Assembly (NCBI GenBank): GCA_963977675.1
Contig: CAXBPY010000044.1
Span: forward strand, 1-26,181
Origin: CAXBPY01 sp003455275
GTDB taxonomy: Bacteria; Bacteroidota; Bacteroidia; Chitinophagales; UBA10324
DNA: 26,181 nt
Direction of reading: 5' to 3'
Shown here one piece after another: positions 1-7,092 of this stretch (position 1 is the stretch's first letter; each line of letters begins with the position of its first letter). The notes under the pieces are model-generated. The model worked only from the letters and a program-made list of their open reading frames with translations, had not been told where the DNA came from and did no database searches. Position numbers and translations under genes: made by a program.

Positions 1-16
1 AAAACCCATCCATAAT

Positions 17-430
17 TTGGCTTCTTTCTCAGTAAATATTTTGAATTTATCTTTAGAAATAGCATTTTCAATGTCATTTTTTATTTCAGTTCTGTTAAAT
101 TCCTGCAACGACAATTCCTCTAAAAGTTCATCATCTCATGAAACAAACACGGAAAAGGAGAAAATCAAAAAAGTAGAAATCGCAGGAGTTTATTCGGGAA
201 CTGACAATGTGGGCATGCAATCCACAATCATTCTTCGTAGTGGAGGAACATTAATTGTTCAAGCTTCAGTAGGTGATGGAACACCCTCTTACGGACGATG
301 GACTGGAACGGCTGATGATGTATCTTTATACCAATCTGATGAACTTGGTAACGAACAGCTAATCGGAAGGGCTGAAATTTCAGATAATGGATTACAAATA
401 AAAGGTGGTAAATTTTACAGCAGACAATAA
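17..430 (+). CDS. Small lipoprotein-like protein of unknown function, 5' end uncertain
   Basis: The function is not recognised. The frame is open to the left edge of the window, so the gene may begin upstream. The first usable start inside the window is a TTG at 17; an ATG at 71 would leave only 12 residues before Cys. The N-terminal part is hydrophobic and ends in LLNSC, a lipobox-like site, followed by a Ser/Asn/Lys-rich linker. The mature part starts around GVYSGTDN and has alternating polar and hydrophobic strands with many Gly, which suggests a small beta-sandwich or barrel. A short basic n-region of a normal signal peptide is missing from both candidate starts, which weakens the lipoprotein call. 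It lies 10 nt upstream of the broken GIY-YIG gene, and both precede a GTTGTGC repeat, so it may belong to the same accessory cassette. Confidence 0.5.
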   Translation: MASFSVNILNLSLEIAFSMSFFISVLLNSCNDNSSKSSSSHETNTEKEKIKKVEIAGVYSGTDNVGMQSTIILRSGGTLIVQASVGDGTPSYGRWTGTADDVSLYQSDELGNEQLIGRAEISDNGLQIKGGKFYSRQ

Positions 431-440
431 GAAAAAGGAA

Positions 441-911
441 ATGAATATCACTGACATCAAGGAATTAATTCTTCCTTAAATTGATGAACCAATTATCAAT
501 TTTGAAATTCAAAAACAAATATTTAATGATTCTAATGGCAGGGAATTATTTAATCAAACTATACGAGAGAATGTAGAGACAAGGTTTGGTGTTTATGTTT
601 GGGTTGATAAAGCTTCGTCAGAAATAATTTACATTGGCATGGCTGGTAAAATAAAAACTGATGGCACACTTGGAGACCACTCTCTTCAAAAAAGATTGTT
701 AGCATCAAGAGGTAAGGACAAGGAGACTAAAAAAGATATTCAAACTAACGACTTCGTAAAGAATATCATGAGAGAAAATGAAATAAATTCTTTGGAAATA
801 TTTATAATGTATTCCAAAACAAACGAACCGCCTGCTTATCTTGAGGCATTGCTTTTGTATAAATATTATAAGGCAAATAAGAATCTCCCGAAGCTAAACA
901 ACTCATTTTAA
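441..911 (+). pseudogene. GIY-YIG domain protein interrupted by an in-frame TAA
   Basis: One reading frame from the ATG at 441 to the TAA at 909-911 encodes a GIY-YIG-type domain, but codon 13 is TAA (477-479). Before the stop it reads MNITDIKELILP; after it the frame continues with IDEPIINFEIQ. The nuclease hallmarks follow: GVYVWVD (about residues 50-56) and EIIYIGMAG (about 61-69) form the GIY...YIG pair. The C-terminal PPAYLEALLLYKY and LPKLNNSF match the conserved Glu helix and the LP-LN-F ending of this fold. Downstream of the stop the next ATG is at 639, inside the YIG motif, so restarting there would lose the GIY strand. An AAA-to-TAA change (Lys to stop) would explain it. An ATT start at 480 is possible but rare. 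The domain assignment is good; that it is dead is likely but not certain. Confidence 0.7.
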
Positions 912-927
912 TCTAGAGAAAACCAGC

Positions 928-992
928 CCATAACATGCAGCTTAGCGAAATTTTAAAAAAGGGGGGCTTGGTGGTTAATCAAAGAGTTGTGC
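928..992 (+). repeat. 65-nt attC-like repeat, copy 1
   Basis: The element runs from CCATAAC (928-934) to GTTGTGC (986-992). Inside these outer boxes lie 5-nt spacers, an inner box GCTTAGC (940-946) and an inner box GTTAATC (974-980), with an A/T run and six G residues between. Positions 932-983 are identical, base for base, to 25358-25409. It starts 17 nt after the stop of the GIY-YIG frame. The arrangement resembles R''-L''-L'-R' of integron attC sites, but the inner pairing is imperfect, so that reading is an inference. Confidence 0.7.
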
Positions 993-1105
993 ATACTGCA
1001 ATCTCAAGAGATAACAAGAAAGTAGAAAAGGCAACTTAGCGAGCAACTTGTCTTTCGACCGCAAACCTGCCGATTTGCAAAACAACAGAATTCAATTGCT
1101 GTATC

Positions 1106-2296
1106 TTATTTCAACAATGCAAGCGCTGTTTTCAACCTCTTCACTGCTTCAATAATATTTTGATCAGAAGTTGCATATGAAATACGAACGCAGTTGGCAT
1201 CGCCAAACGCTGCACCGGTTACTATGGAAACATTTCCTTCATACAATAAAAACATGCAGAGGTCATCTGCATTTTTTATTTCATAGTGTTTATACTTTTT
1301 TCCGAAATAAAAACTTACATCAGGGAAAACATAAAAGGCTCCTTCCGGATGATTGCATTTGAATCCTTCAATATCGCTCAGCAATTTCATTATTAATTCC
1401 CGGCGCCTGTTAAATGCATCGCGCATTTTTATGGTGTCATTCAAACTGCCATTCAATGCAGCAAGTGCGGCACGCTGTGCAAGTGAGTTTGCGCCTGATG
1501 TCCATTGTCCTTGAATTTTTTCACAGGCTTTTGCAATTTCAAGTGGTGCGCCTATGTAACCGATTCGCCAGCCCGTCATTGCAAAACCTTTGGAACACCC
1601 ATTTACAACTACCACTCTGTCTTTCAGTTCTTCAAACTGTGCAATGCTTTCGTGGTGACCTAAAAAATTTATATGCTCATATATCTCATCGCTGATTACA
1701 ATGATTTGCGGATGTGCTGAAATCACTTTTGCAAGTGCATGCAATTCTTCTTTCGAATAAACAGCACCTGTAGGATTGCAGGGAGAAGAAAAAATAAAAA
1801 GCTTCGTGTTTGCTGTAATGGCTGATGATAGTTCATCGGCTGTCAGTTTGAATTCATTTTCAAGTTTCGTATTCACACGAACCAATTTTCCTCCAGCCAT
1901 TTTCACCATCTCGCGGTAGCTCACCCAGTAAGGCGAAGGCACAATCACTTCTTCGCCCTCGTTCACCATTGCGAACACTGCATTGGCAATGCTTTGCTTC
2001 GCGCCGGTAGAAACCACAATTTGTTCAGCAGAAAATGTAAGGTGATTGTCACGCTTGAATTTATCAGCAATTGCTTTTCGCAAATCGAGGAAACCTGCTA
2101 CGGGAGTGTATTTCGTGTAACCCTCATCGAGTGCGCGCTTGGTAGCATCTTTTATAAAAACAGGAGTATCGAAATCGGGCTCGCCCAAACTGAGATCAAT
2201 AATATTTCGCCCTTGCCCGCGCAACTCGCGGCACAGCTTTGCCATTTGCAATGTTTCTGATTCGCTCAGCTTGGTAACTCTGTCTGCTATTAGCAA
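1106..2296 (-). CDS. PLP-dependent class I aminotransferase (aspartate aminotransferase type)
   Basis: This 396-residue protein has the full length of the fold-type I aspartate aminotransferase family, which transfers amino groups between aspartate and 2-oxoglutarate in the cytosol; substrate specificity cannot be fixed from sequence alone. Landmarks include SLGEPDFDTP near residues 36-45, STGAKQSI near 96-103, SSPCNPTG (N174 contacts PLP), ISDEIYEH (D203 binds the pyridine N, Y206 the PLP oxygen) and NGCSKGFAMTGWR with K236 as the Schiff-base lysine. A C-terminal CVRISYATS supplies the substrate-carboxylate Arg. The best start is a TTG at 2294-2296, since the conserved N-terminus (ADRVTKLSESETL) begins four residues later. 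It is the last of a minus-strand run after tRNA-Met, and a 21-nt periodic repeat lies immediately upstream. Confidence 0.93.
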   Translation of the reverse strand: MLIADRVTKLSESETLQMAKLCRELRGQGRNIIDLSLGEPDFDTPVFIKDATKRALDEGYTKYTPVAGFLDLRKAIADKFKRDNHLTFSAEQIVVSTGAKQSIANAVFAMVNEGEEVIVPSPYWVSYREMVKMAGGKLVRVNTKLENEFKLTADELSSAITANTKLFIFSSPCNPTGAVYSKEELHALAKVISAHPQIIVISDEIYEHINFLGHHESIAQFEELKDRVVVVNGCSKGFAMTGWRIGYIGAPLEIAKACEKIQGQWTSGANSLAQRAALAALNGSLNDTIKMRDAFNRRRELIMKLLSDIEGFKCNHPEGAFYVFPDVSFYFGKKYKHYEIKNADDLCMFLLYEGNVSIVTGAAFGDANCVRISYATSDQNIIEAVKRLKTALALLK

Positions 2297-2305
2297 CTTA
2301 AAAAA

Positions 2306-2389
2306 GTTATTAGATGAATGTTATCCGTTATTAGTGAACCTCCTGAAGTTATTAGTAAGAAGTTATCTGTTATTCGTAAGCAACTTCTT
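2306..2389. repeat. Four degenerate direct repeats with exact 21-nt period
   Basis: GTTATTAG occurs at 2306, 2327 and 2348, and GTTATTCG at 2369, each 21 nt apart. Units 1 and 3 also share a downstream GTTATC, and units 3 and 4 share GTAAG. The array fills the spacer between tRNA-Met and the aminotransferase start, on the upstream side of the latter. Twenty-one nt is two helical turns, which would suit a protein-binding array, but an ordinary expanding intergenic repeat is equally possible. Confidence 0.6.
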
Positions 2390-2401
2390 TGTTGAAAAAC
2401 T

Positions 2402-2439
2402 GTATTTACTAATAACCAATAACGACAAACAAATAACTT
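2402..2439. repeat. 38-nt dispersed repeat, copy A
   Basis: This stretch matches 9716-9753 at 33 of 38 positions, beginning with GTATTTACTAATAAC and ending AAACAAATAACTT. Its segment TTACTAATAACCAATAAC is roughly the reverse complement of the GTTATCTGTTATTCGTAA in the 21-nt array beside it, so the region can form a hairpin. Both copies lie in intergenic DNA. The function is unknown. Confidence 0.6.
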
Positions 2440-2448
2440 AAAAAAAAG

Positions 2449-2522
2449 TAGCGAGAGAGGGAGTTGAACCCTCGACCTCCGGGTTATGAATCCGACGCTC
2501 TTACCAACTGAGCTACCTCGCC
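2449..2522 (-). tRNA. tRNA-Met (anticodon CAT)
   Basis: Read on the minus strand, the sequence begins GGCGAGGTAGCTCAG and folds into a complete cloverleaf. The acceptor arm GGCGAGG pairs with TCTCGCT using G-T wobbles at both ends. The D arm is GCTC/GAGC, the anticodon loop TTCATAA gives CAT, and the T arm GAGGG-TTCAACT-CCCTC is perfect. The discriminator is A and CCA is not encoded. The 1-72 pair and the anticodon stem lack initiator features, so elongator Met is preferred; tRNA-Ile with a lysidine-modified CAT is the alternative. Confidence 0.93.
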
Positions 2523-2576
2523 GAAATGGGCGGCAAATATATCCGCGAAGTTGAAAGGGAGAAGTCAGTTTGAAGA

Positions 2577-2659
2577 GGACACGGATTAACACGCATGCGA
2601 AGGATTTCAATGGAATTAAAATCTGTGATGATCCGTTTAATCGGTTCAAATCAGTGTCC
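2577..2659. repeat. Intergenic palindromic element, 83 nt
   Basis: The ends are GGACACGGATT (2577-2587) and AATCAGTGTCC (2649-2659), complementary at 10 of 11 positions. Between them GGATTAACACGC on the left and GATGATCCGTTTAATC on the right contain further partly complementary words. It sits between the methyltransferase gene end and tRNA-Met. It looks like a dispersed REP-type or non-autonomous palindrome; only one copy is visible here. Confidence 0.5.
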
Positions 2660-2667
2660 GATTGTAT

Positions 2668-3219
2668 TTATTTCTTCCAACACACATACACCAACGCCGG
2701 CGGTACATTGATGGCAGTAAACTTCACATCCACTTTATCGAAAACTCTTTTCAATGGTGCGAGTGAGCGTGGTGAATATTGAAATTGTATGTAAGCATTT
2801 CCTTTTTTCAGAAAACTATAGGAGCGGGAAATAATTCTTGTAACAATACTATTGGGAATAATGGCGAGCGGCAAAGAGCTCACTACATAATCTGCATGAC
2901 CGAAATGATTTTCTTTCAGAATGCTCGCTGCTTTCTCTGCACCCATCGCATAAATGTGAAGGCGATTGTCTTTTATTTTTTCCAGCTCTTCAATAAAAGG
3001 AGGATTGATTTCGAACACCAGAAGTTTTGCGTCGGGCAACATCTTTTTCAGAATTTCTTTTGTAATGTTTCCGTGTCCGGGACCATATTCAACAATCAAA
3101 TGAGCTTTAGAAAAATCAATGGGCTTGATCATTTCCCGAACAAGATAGCGAGAGCTGGGCATTACGGCGCCCACTTTATTATTTTCTAAAAACTGATTAA
3201 GAAACTGAATTGGCTTCAA
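2668..3219 (-). CDS. Class I SAM-dependent methyltransferase (PmtA/KsgA-like fold)
   Basis: The 183-residue protein carries the SAM-binding motif I as VEYGPGHGNIT (residues 43-53), an acidic motif II in LLVFEINP and the motif IV-like VVSSLPLA. The leading LNQFLENNKVGAVMPSSRYLVREMI is typical of phospholipid N-methyltransferase-like proteins and of the rRNA adenine dimethylase superfamily. Either a lipid head group or another small substrate is possible, and the sequence does not decide. The start is a TTG at 3217-3219, 13 nt after the folE stop; an ATG is not available in frame before the upstream stop. It is probably co-transcribed with folE. It is too short, and lacks the C-terminal domain, to be KsgA itself. 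Confidence 0.75.
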   Translation of the reverse strand: MKPIQFLNQFLENNKVGAVMPSSRYLVREMIKPIDFSKAHLIVEYGPGHGNITKEILKKMLPDAKLLVFEINPPFIEELEKIKDNRLHIYAMGAEKAASILKENHFGHADYVVSSLPLAIIPNSIVTRIISRSYSFLKKGNAYIQFQYSPRSLAPLKRVFDKVDVKFTAINVPPALVYVCWKK

Positions 3220-3232
3220 CTGAAAATTATTT

Positions 3233-3850
3233 TTATGAATTCAGTTTAGCAGAAATGAGCCGTATGAATTCTGCTCTTGTTGGATTTTCTTCAAACACAC
3301 CGGTAAAAGCGCTGGTAGTTGCAACACTGTTTTGCTTTTGGACACCGCGCATCATCATGCATAAATGTTTTGCTTCAATTACCACCGCAACACCGAGAGG
3401 TTTCAATGTTTTTTCAATACAATTAAGAATTTCGTGTGTTAACCTTTCCTGAACCTGAAGGCGGCGCGCATAAGCATCTACAATGCGTCCGATTTTACTC
3501 AGCCCAACAATGTGTCCATTTGGAATGTAAGCAACATGCGCGCGACCGAAGAACGGGAGCAGATGATGCTCGCACATGCTGTATACTTCTATATCCTTCA
3601 CAATAACCATTTCGCTGTAATCTTCTTTGAACAATGCAGATCGCAGAATTTCTTCAGGATTCATTTCATAACCATGCGTAAGGAATTGCATTGCTTTCGA
3701 AGCGCGCATCGGTGTTTTCAATAATCCTTCGCGTGTGTTGTCTTCGCCAATACGAGTAAGTATGGAAGAATAATTCTCAGTTAAAATCTTTGTGTTCTTC
3801 TCATCAAAAATTTCAGACTTGCTGTATCTCGATGTTTTCTTTTTTGCCAT
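3233..3850 (-). CDS. folE: GTP cyclohydrolase I
   Basis: FolE converts GTP to 7,8-dihydroneopterin triphosphate, the first step of folate synthesis. The 205-residue reading from the ATG at 3848-3850 (MAKKKTSRYS) fits the family better than the 47-residue longer frame, which begins with sequence unlike FolE. Zinc ligands are visible as C93 and H96 in SMCEHHLLPF and C164 in KHLCMMMRG. The substrate-site segments GLSKIGRIVDAYARR and QERLTHEI follow. The C-terminal TRAEFIRLI is standard. It leads a minus-strand pair with the methyltransferase. The later folate gene folK is at 14219, so the pathway is scattered. The region before the start is A/T-rich with TACCTTTC, a poor match to the Bacteroidota -7 element. 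Confidence 0.96.
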   Translation of the reverse strand: MAKKKTSRYSKSEIFDEKNTKILTENYSSILTRIGEDNTREGLLKTPMRASKAMQFLTHGYEMNPEEILRSALFKEDYSEMVIVKDIEVYSMCEHHLLPFFGRAHVAYIPNGHIVGLSKIGRIVDAYARRLQVQERLTHEILNCIEKTLKPLGVAVVIEAKHLCMMMRGVQKQNSVATTSAFTGVFEENPTRAEFIRLISAKLNS

Positions 3851-3994
3851 TTGAATTCGCGAAGAAAGGTAAAAAGATGAAAGCAAAAATTTTTTCGGAA
3901 AAAAGAAAATGGATTTAATACAAGGCGAGGAATTCCATTTGCTCAGCATGAAATTTATTTGTGTGCACACGCAGCCAATACATTTGTGCATTTA

Positions 3995-4390
3995 ATGATC
4001 GATCACACCCATACAAGTCTTCTGAGAGGAATGGTTTATGAGAAATGCCCAAGATGCAGGAGAGGAAATTTATTTATTCATAAACCGACATGGAATCTTA
4101 AAAAATTTGATGCAATGCCCCTGCATTGCCCGATATGCAACCAGTCTTTTTTTCCCGAAGTAGGATTTTATTATGGAGCAATGTATGTGAGCTATATGAT
4201 TTCGCTTGCGTTTGCAATTCCACTTTTCTTTTTGCTATGGTTTATTTTCGGGTTTCATTTGATTGGATTAACAGTGGCAGTTTCCGTCGCACTTCTATCT
4301 ATTTTTCCATTTGCTTATCGCTATAGCCGTGTGCTTTGGATTTATGTCAATGTTCCTTTTGACAAAAACCTGAACAGGGAAGAAAATTGA
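3995..4390 (+). CDS. DUF983 family membrane protein
   Basis: The protein begins with a zinc-ribbon-like region: KCPRCRRGNLF and, about 25 residues later, HCPICNQSFF give two CxxC pairs. FPEVGFYYGAMYVSYM follows, then two hydrophobic helices (ISLAFAIPLFFLLWFIF and a second rich in Val/Leu), and the end is a conserved FDKNLN segment. This is the DUF983 arrangement, common in Bacteroidota and Alphaproteobacteria, with unknown biochemical function. The ATG at 3995 gives 131 residues; a TTG at 3959 and an ATG at 4031 are alternatives, and the conserved part starts at MVYEKCPRC. The gene diverges from folE, with a 144-nt shared upstream region. Confidence 0.85.
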   Translation: MIDHTHTSLLRGMVYEKCPRCRRGNLFIHKPTWNLKKFDAMPLHCPICNQSFFPEVGFYYGAMYVSYMISLAFAIPLFFLLWFIFGFHLIGLTVAVSVALLSIFPFAYRYSRVLWIYVNVPFDKNLNREEN

Positions 4391-4449
4391 AAGCTATAAA
4401 AATTGCCGAAGCTTCATCCTTCTATTTTTGTTTCAATAAAATTTTTAAT

Positions 4450-4827
4450 ATGAAAAAATTTTTCCTTCTAATGAGTCTTTCCGGCCTGTTAATTTTTGCG
4501 TGCAATAAGAAAGATGACAATAACAATAAGGTTACACCGCCGGCTAAGAAAACCTACAAAGTCACATATGAAATCGGCTGCTCAGACTGTGAGGTTATTT
4601 ATTACAGCGACTCCCTGGAAACTTCTGCAACTGAGTATCACAAAAACAATAGCTGGACTTATACTTTCTACGGTAAGAAGGGCCAAACAGCTTTGCTATT
4701 CGCATACAACACTTCAAGTGTAGCACAGGGTGTCACAGCAACTATCAAGGTAAATGATTCCACTACAGAAACTCAAACAAACTTTTGTCCGGTTTCAGGC
4801 GACGCTTTTGTAGTCGATACATTATAA
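4450..4827 (+). CDS. Small lipoprotein of unknown function
   Basis: The ATG at 4450 gives 125 residues with a classical lipoprotein signal: MKKFF, a hydrophobic core, and the lipobox IFAC at residues 15-18, then a charged/Asn linker (NKKDDNNN). The longer frame from 4387 adds residues without function. The mature part, from KTYKVTYEIG, looks like a compact beta-sandwich, with a CSDC pair and a later single Cys (FCPVSG) that could form a disulphide. Membrane-attached periplasmic or surface location is inferred from the signal. It lies 59 nt after the DUF983 gene and is followed at once by a terminator hairpin. No function can be assigned. Confidence 0.8.
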   Translation: MKKFFLLMSLSGLLIFACNKKDDNNNKVTPPAKKTYKVTYEIGCSDCEVIYYSDSLETSATEYHKNNSWTYTFYGKKGQTALLFAYNTSSVAQGVTATIKVNDSTTETQTNFCPVSGDAFVVDTL

Positions 4828-4828
4828 A

Positions 4829-4857
4829 AAAAGCCGCTCAGATATTGAACGGCTTTT
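4829..4857. terminator. Bidirectional terminator hairpin
   Basis: AAAAGCCG (4829-4836) pairs with CGGCTTTT (4850-4857) around a 13-nt loop. A runs precede it and T runs follow, so it can serve the lipoprotein gene on the + strand and the tRNA-His transcript on the minus strand. Confidence 0.75.
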
Positions 4858-4863
4858 AAAATG

Positions 4864-4937
4864 GGTGGCCGATGGGATTTGAACCCACTGCCCTCAGTGC
4901 CACAAACTGATGCTCTACCAATTGAGCTACGGCCACC
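4864..4937 (-). tRNA. tRNA-His (anticodon GTG)
   Basis: On the minus strand GGTGGCCGTAGCTCAATTGG starts a full cloverleaf. The acceptor GTGGCCG pairs perfectly with CGGCCAC, preceded by an extra G at -1 opposite C73, the identity element of tRNA-His. The anticodon loop TTGTGGC gives GTG, and the T arm is GTGGG-TTCAAAT-CCCAT (one wobble). CCA is not encoded. Confidence 0.96.
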
Positions 4938-4999
4938 ATAAAGAGTGGGCAAAAATATCATTATGAATTAAAGTGAAAATTATTTCTGAAATGAATTTC

Positions 5000-5590
5000 C
5001 TAATTCAGATCAAGCTTGTCAGGAAGAACTTTTTCTAATACAACCGGATCAACATAATTGCCTACAGCATTGCGTATGACAAGGTAAACATTTTGAACTT
5101 CAGGTATCATTTCAAATCCGGGAATATTTTCTCTGGTGAAAAAAAATTTTCCAAACAGCCAGGGCCACATCGGATTCGTGGTTCCGAAAAGAATGTAACC
5201 ACTGCCGTCTTTTTCTTCTGTGTAATCTAATAGTTCAATGTCTTTGAGCGGAAGCGTCAGAAATTTTTTTTCATCACGAAACATCAGCACCCGTTTATTG
5301 GTGACACAGTATTTTAGTTTTCTCCTACGCGCAGCATCCATAAAAAATCGAATGATTCCCATATAAATTCCTGCGAAAACAATGAACATACCTAAAGGCA
5401 GGAAAAAATATTCTTGATAATAAAAAATGGCAAAGTGAAAGAATCCGCCAAACCCAATGGCTATAATGCTTATAGGAACTACAATCATATCCATATCTCT
5501 TACATGGCGGCCTTGCTTAGGAATTCCTTCCCATAGAATCAATTCATTTTCTTTCAACCTTGATTCAAAAACTGATGTATCTTGTAACAC
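5000..5590 (-). CDS. Bacterial PH-domain membrane protein
   Basis: The 196-residue protein starts with a soluble segment containing ENELILWEGIP, has two hydrophobic helices (about residues 34-54 and 62-84), then a PH-like domain with the characteristic YCVTNKRVLMFR strand pair and LPLKDIELL. This layout is that of bacterial PH (bPH2, DUF304-like) proteins related to YdbS. Those are membrane-associated and of poorly known role. The start is a GTG at 5588-5590; the next Met (about residue 33) would remove the conserved WEG segment, so GTG is preferred. The gene stands alone between tRNA-His and a terminator hairpin. Confidence 0.75.
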   Translation of the reverse strand: MLQDTSVFESRLKENELILWEGIPKQGRHVRDMDMIVVPISIIAIGFGGFFHFAIFYYQEYFFLPLGMFIVFAGIYMGIIRFFMDAARRRKLKYCVTNKRVLMFRDEKKFLTLPLKDIELLDYTEEKDGSGYILFGTTNPMWPWLFGKFFFTRENIPGFEMIPEVQNVYLVIRNAVGNYVDPVVLEKVLPDKLDLN

Positions 5591-5666
5591 AGAAATAATT
5601 TTCTATTGCGTCAAATGTAATTTTCAATATGAAGTAGAAAATTACCTGCGTCATTAAATAAAGAAA

Positions 5667-5691
5667 GCCGTTCAGTCATGGAGTGAACGGC
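5667..5691 (-). terminator. Terminator of the coiled-coil gene
   Basis: GCCGTTCA (5667-5674) and TGAACGGC (5684-5691) form a perfect 8-bp stem with a 9-nt loop. On the minus strand the hairpin is followed by TTTCTTTATTT, and it lies just after the end of the 5713-6093 gene. The arm GCCGTTCA nearly recurs in the terminator at 4829-4857. Confidence 0.7.
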
Positions 5692-5712
5692 CTTCTTAAT
5701 AAAAAAATTTTC

Positions 5713-6093
5713 TTAAAGAGTTTTTGAAAAGAATTTCACGATATCATCTCTTAATTCATTGAACAGATATTCAAAACGGTCAATCTGTTCTTTATGATTT
5801 CCAAATTCCTCATCCGGGTTGTGATCAGCAGCAATTTGATTTACTTTCACTTTATCTTCTAAAACATTTTCATACTGTTTAATGTTATGCCGAAGTGTGT
5901 CGATTTCGTTTCGCTGAATGATAATTTGATTTTGAAAATGTTCAACCATCGCAAGAATATCATGACCGGTATTTTTCTTAGCGATGTCAGATAACCTGTC
6001 TTTAAAAATTCTTAATTCATCTTTGAAGAACTCGAGTTTGTTCAGCCATGTTTTGTATTCGTGGTGAACGGTAATTGAATCAAGTGAGATCAT
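5713..6093 (-). CDS. Coiled-coil protein of unknown function
   Basis: The 126-residue protein has no signal peptide or membrane segment and is almost wholly helical. Regular heptad spacing of Leu/Ile/Phe with many Lys/Glu/Asp runs through the segments KLEFFKDELRIFKDRL, NEIDTLRHNIKQYENVL and EQIDRFEYLFNELRDD. Two or three antiparallel helices are likely, in the cytosol. The start ATG at 6091-6093 is unambiguous, and a terminator follows the stop. It resembles small conserved Bacteroidota coiled-coil proteins, but no function is recognised. The 219 nt between it and the divergent carotenoid gene hold only A/T-rich sequence with no gene that I can see. Confidence 0.7.
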   Translation of the reverse strand: MISLDSITVHHEYKTWLNKLEFFKDELRIFKDRLSDIAKKNTGHDILAMVEHFQNQIIIQRNEIDTLRHNIKQYENVLEDKVKVNQIAADHNPDEEFGNHKEQIDRFEYLFNELRDDIVKFFSKTL

Positions 6094-6312
6094 GGTTTAT
6101 TTATTTTTATGGTTTGAAAATTAATTTTTGTTGAAAAGATTTCTTTATTGATTTCATAAATTATTCGAGAGGAAAGGTAAATAAAATTGCTTCTGATTTC
6201 AAAAATATTTTTTGAATTATTTAATTCAAACGACCTTTCGGTTCATTTGTCTTATAAAATATGAATTTAGAAAGATCACCATTTATTATTGTAGCCATTC
6301 ATCTATCAAAGC

Positions 6313-7008
6313 ATGAGTTATCTTCAGGGAGGCAAGTATCTTGGATCTACTAAATCAAATTCTCCGGTTAAGAATGGGATCATTCTTTTGGCAATTACTC
6401 ATTTTGTTGCTCTTTGGGGAATAAAATCTGATTTGTATTCCGAATTTTTTGTACCGCTTATTCCTGTAAATATTTTACTATGTCTGGCGGTTCTACTCTA
6501 TTATCAAAAGTACTGGAGTGTTCGTGCGGTATTATTTCTATTCGTTACATATGCCAGCGCATTTGTCCTTCAAACAATTGGTGACCGCACAGATTATCCC
6601 TTTGGCCCATTTCGATTTGGCTGGAGTCTTGGACCATCGCTTTTCGGAACGCCGCTCGTAGCTGGTGTTATATGGGTTGTGGCGATTTATTGTTCAGGAA
6701 TGATGATTAAGAATCTTGCTTTTACAATTTATCAAAAAGCTGCACTTGGTGGAGTGATGGTAATGCTGTTTGATATTGTACTGGAACCGATAGCGCGCCA
6801 ATACAAGATGTGGGATTGGATGACAAAAAAAGATCCGGGCGCTTTTTATAACCCAGTGCCAATTCAAAACTATTTAGCGTGGTTTCTTTTCTCATTTTTG
6901 ATTATGATCTATTTTTTCAGTGCAAGAGCTAAACTGCGTAACCCTATTGCTCCTGGGGTAATCATAGTTTTCATACTCTTCCTGTTTGCGATGCACATTT
7001 TCAGATAA
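6313..7008 (+). CDS. Carotenoid biosynthesis membrane protein (CruF-like)
   Basis: The 231-residue integral membrane protein has about seven hydrophobic segments and matches the Caroten_synth (DUF422/CruF) family. Known members hydrate the psi end of carotenoids such as gamma-carotene or bisanhydrobacterioruberin. Visible signature pieces are YPFGPF (95-100), LGPSLFGTPL (106-115), FDIVLEP (153-159), WDWM (167-170) and the late PVPIQNYLAW (181-190). The acidic FDIVLEP segment lies in a membrane helix. No crt genes are adjacent, so the substrate would come from enzymes encoded elsewhere. The family call is firm; the exact reaction is an inference. Confidence 0.82.
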   Translation: MSYLQGGKYLGSTKSNSPVKNGIILLAITHFVALWGIKSDLYSEFFVPLIPVNILLCLAVLLYYQKYWSVRAVLFLFVTYASAFVLQTIGDRTDYPFGPFRFGWSLGPSLFGTPLVAGVIWVVAIYCSGMMIKNLAFTIYQKAALGGVMVMLFDIVLEPIARQYKMWDWMTKKDPGAFYNPVPIQNYLAWFLFSFLIMIYFFSARAKLRNPIAPGVIIVFILFLFAMHIFR

Positions 7009-7092
7009 GAAATTGTCATAAGAATGTCAGATCTTTTTTATTAAATATGGAAAAAGTAGTGAAGCCGTTTCTTATATCTAAATCGCTTCATT

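Noticed and set aside
2306..2389. CRISPR array
   Set aside because: Repeat units are only about 8 conserved bases with 13-nt gaps, the copies are degenerate, and no cas genes are present.
2290..2649. Minus-strand ORF across tRNA-Met and the repeat region
   Set aside because: It reads through the tRNA and low-complexity repeats, with no conserved protein pattern.
4773..4961. Minus-strand ORF across tRNA-His
   Set aside because: It is the translated tRNA-His and its flanks, a typical artefact of tRNA genes with open frames.
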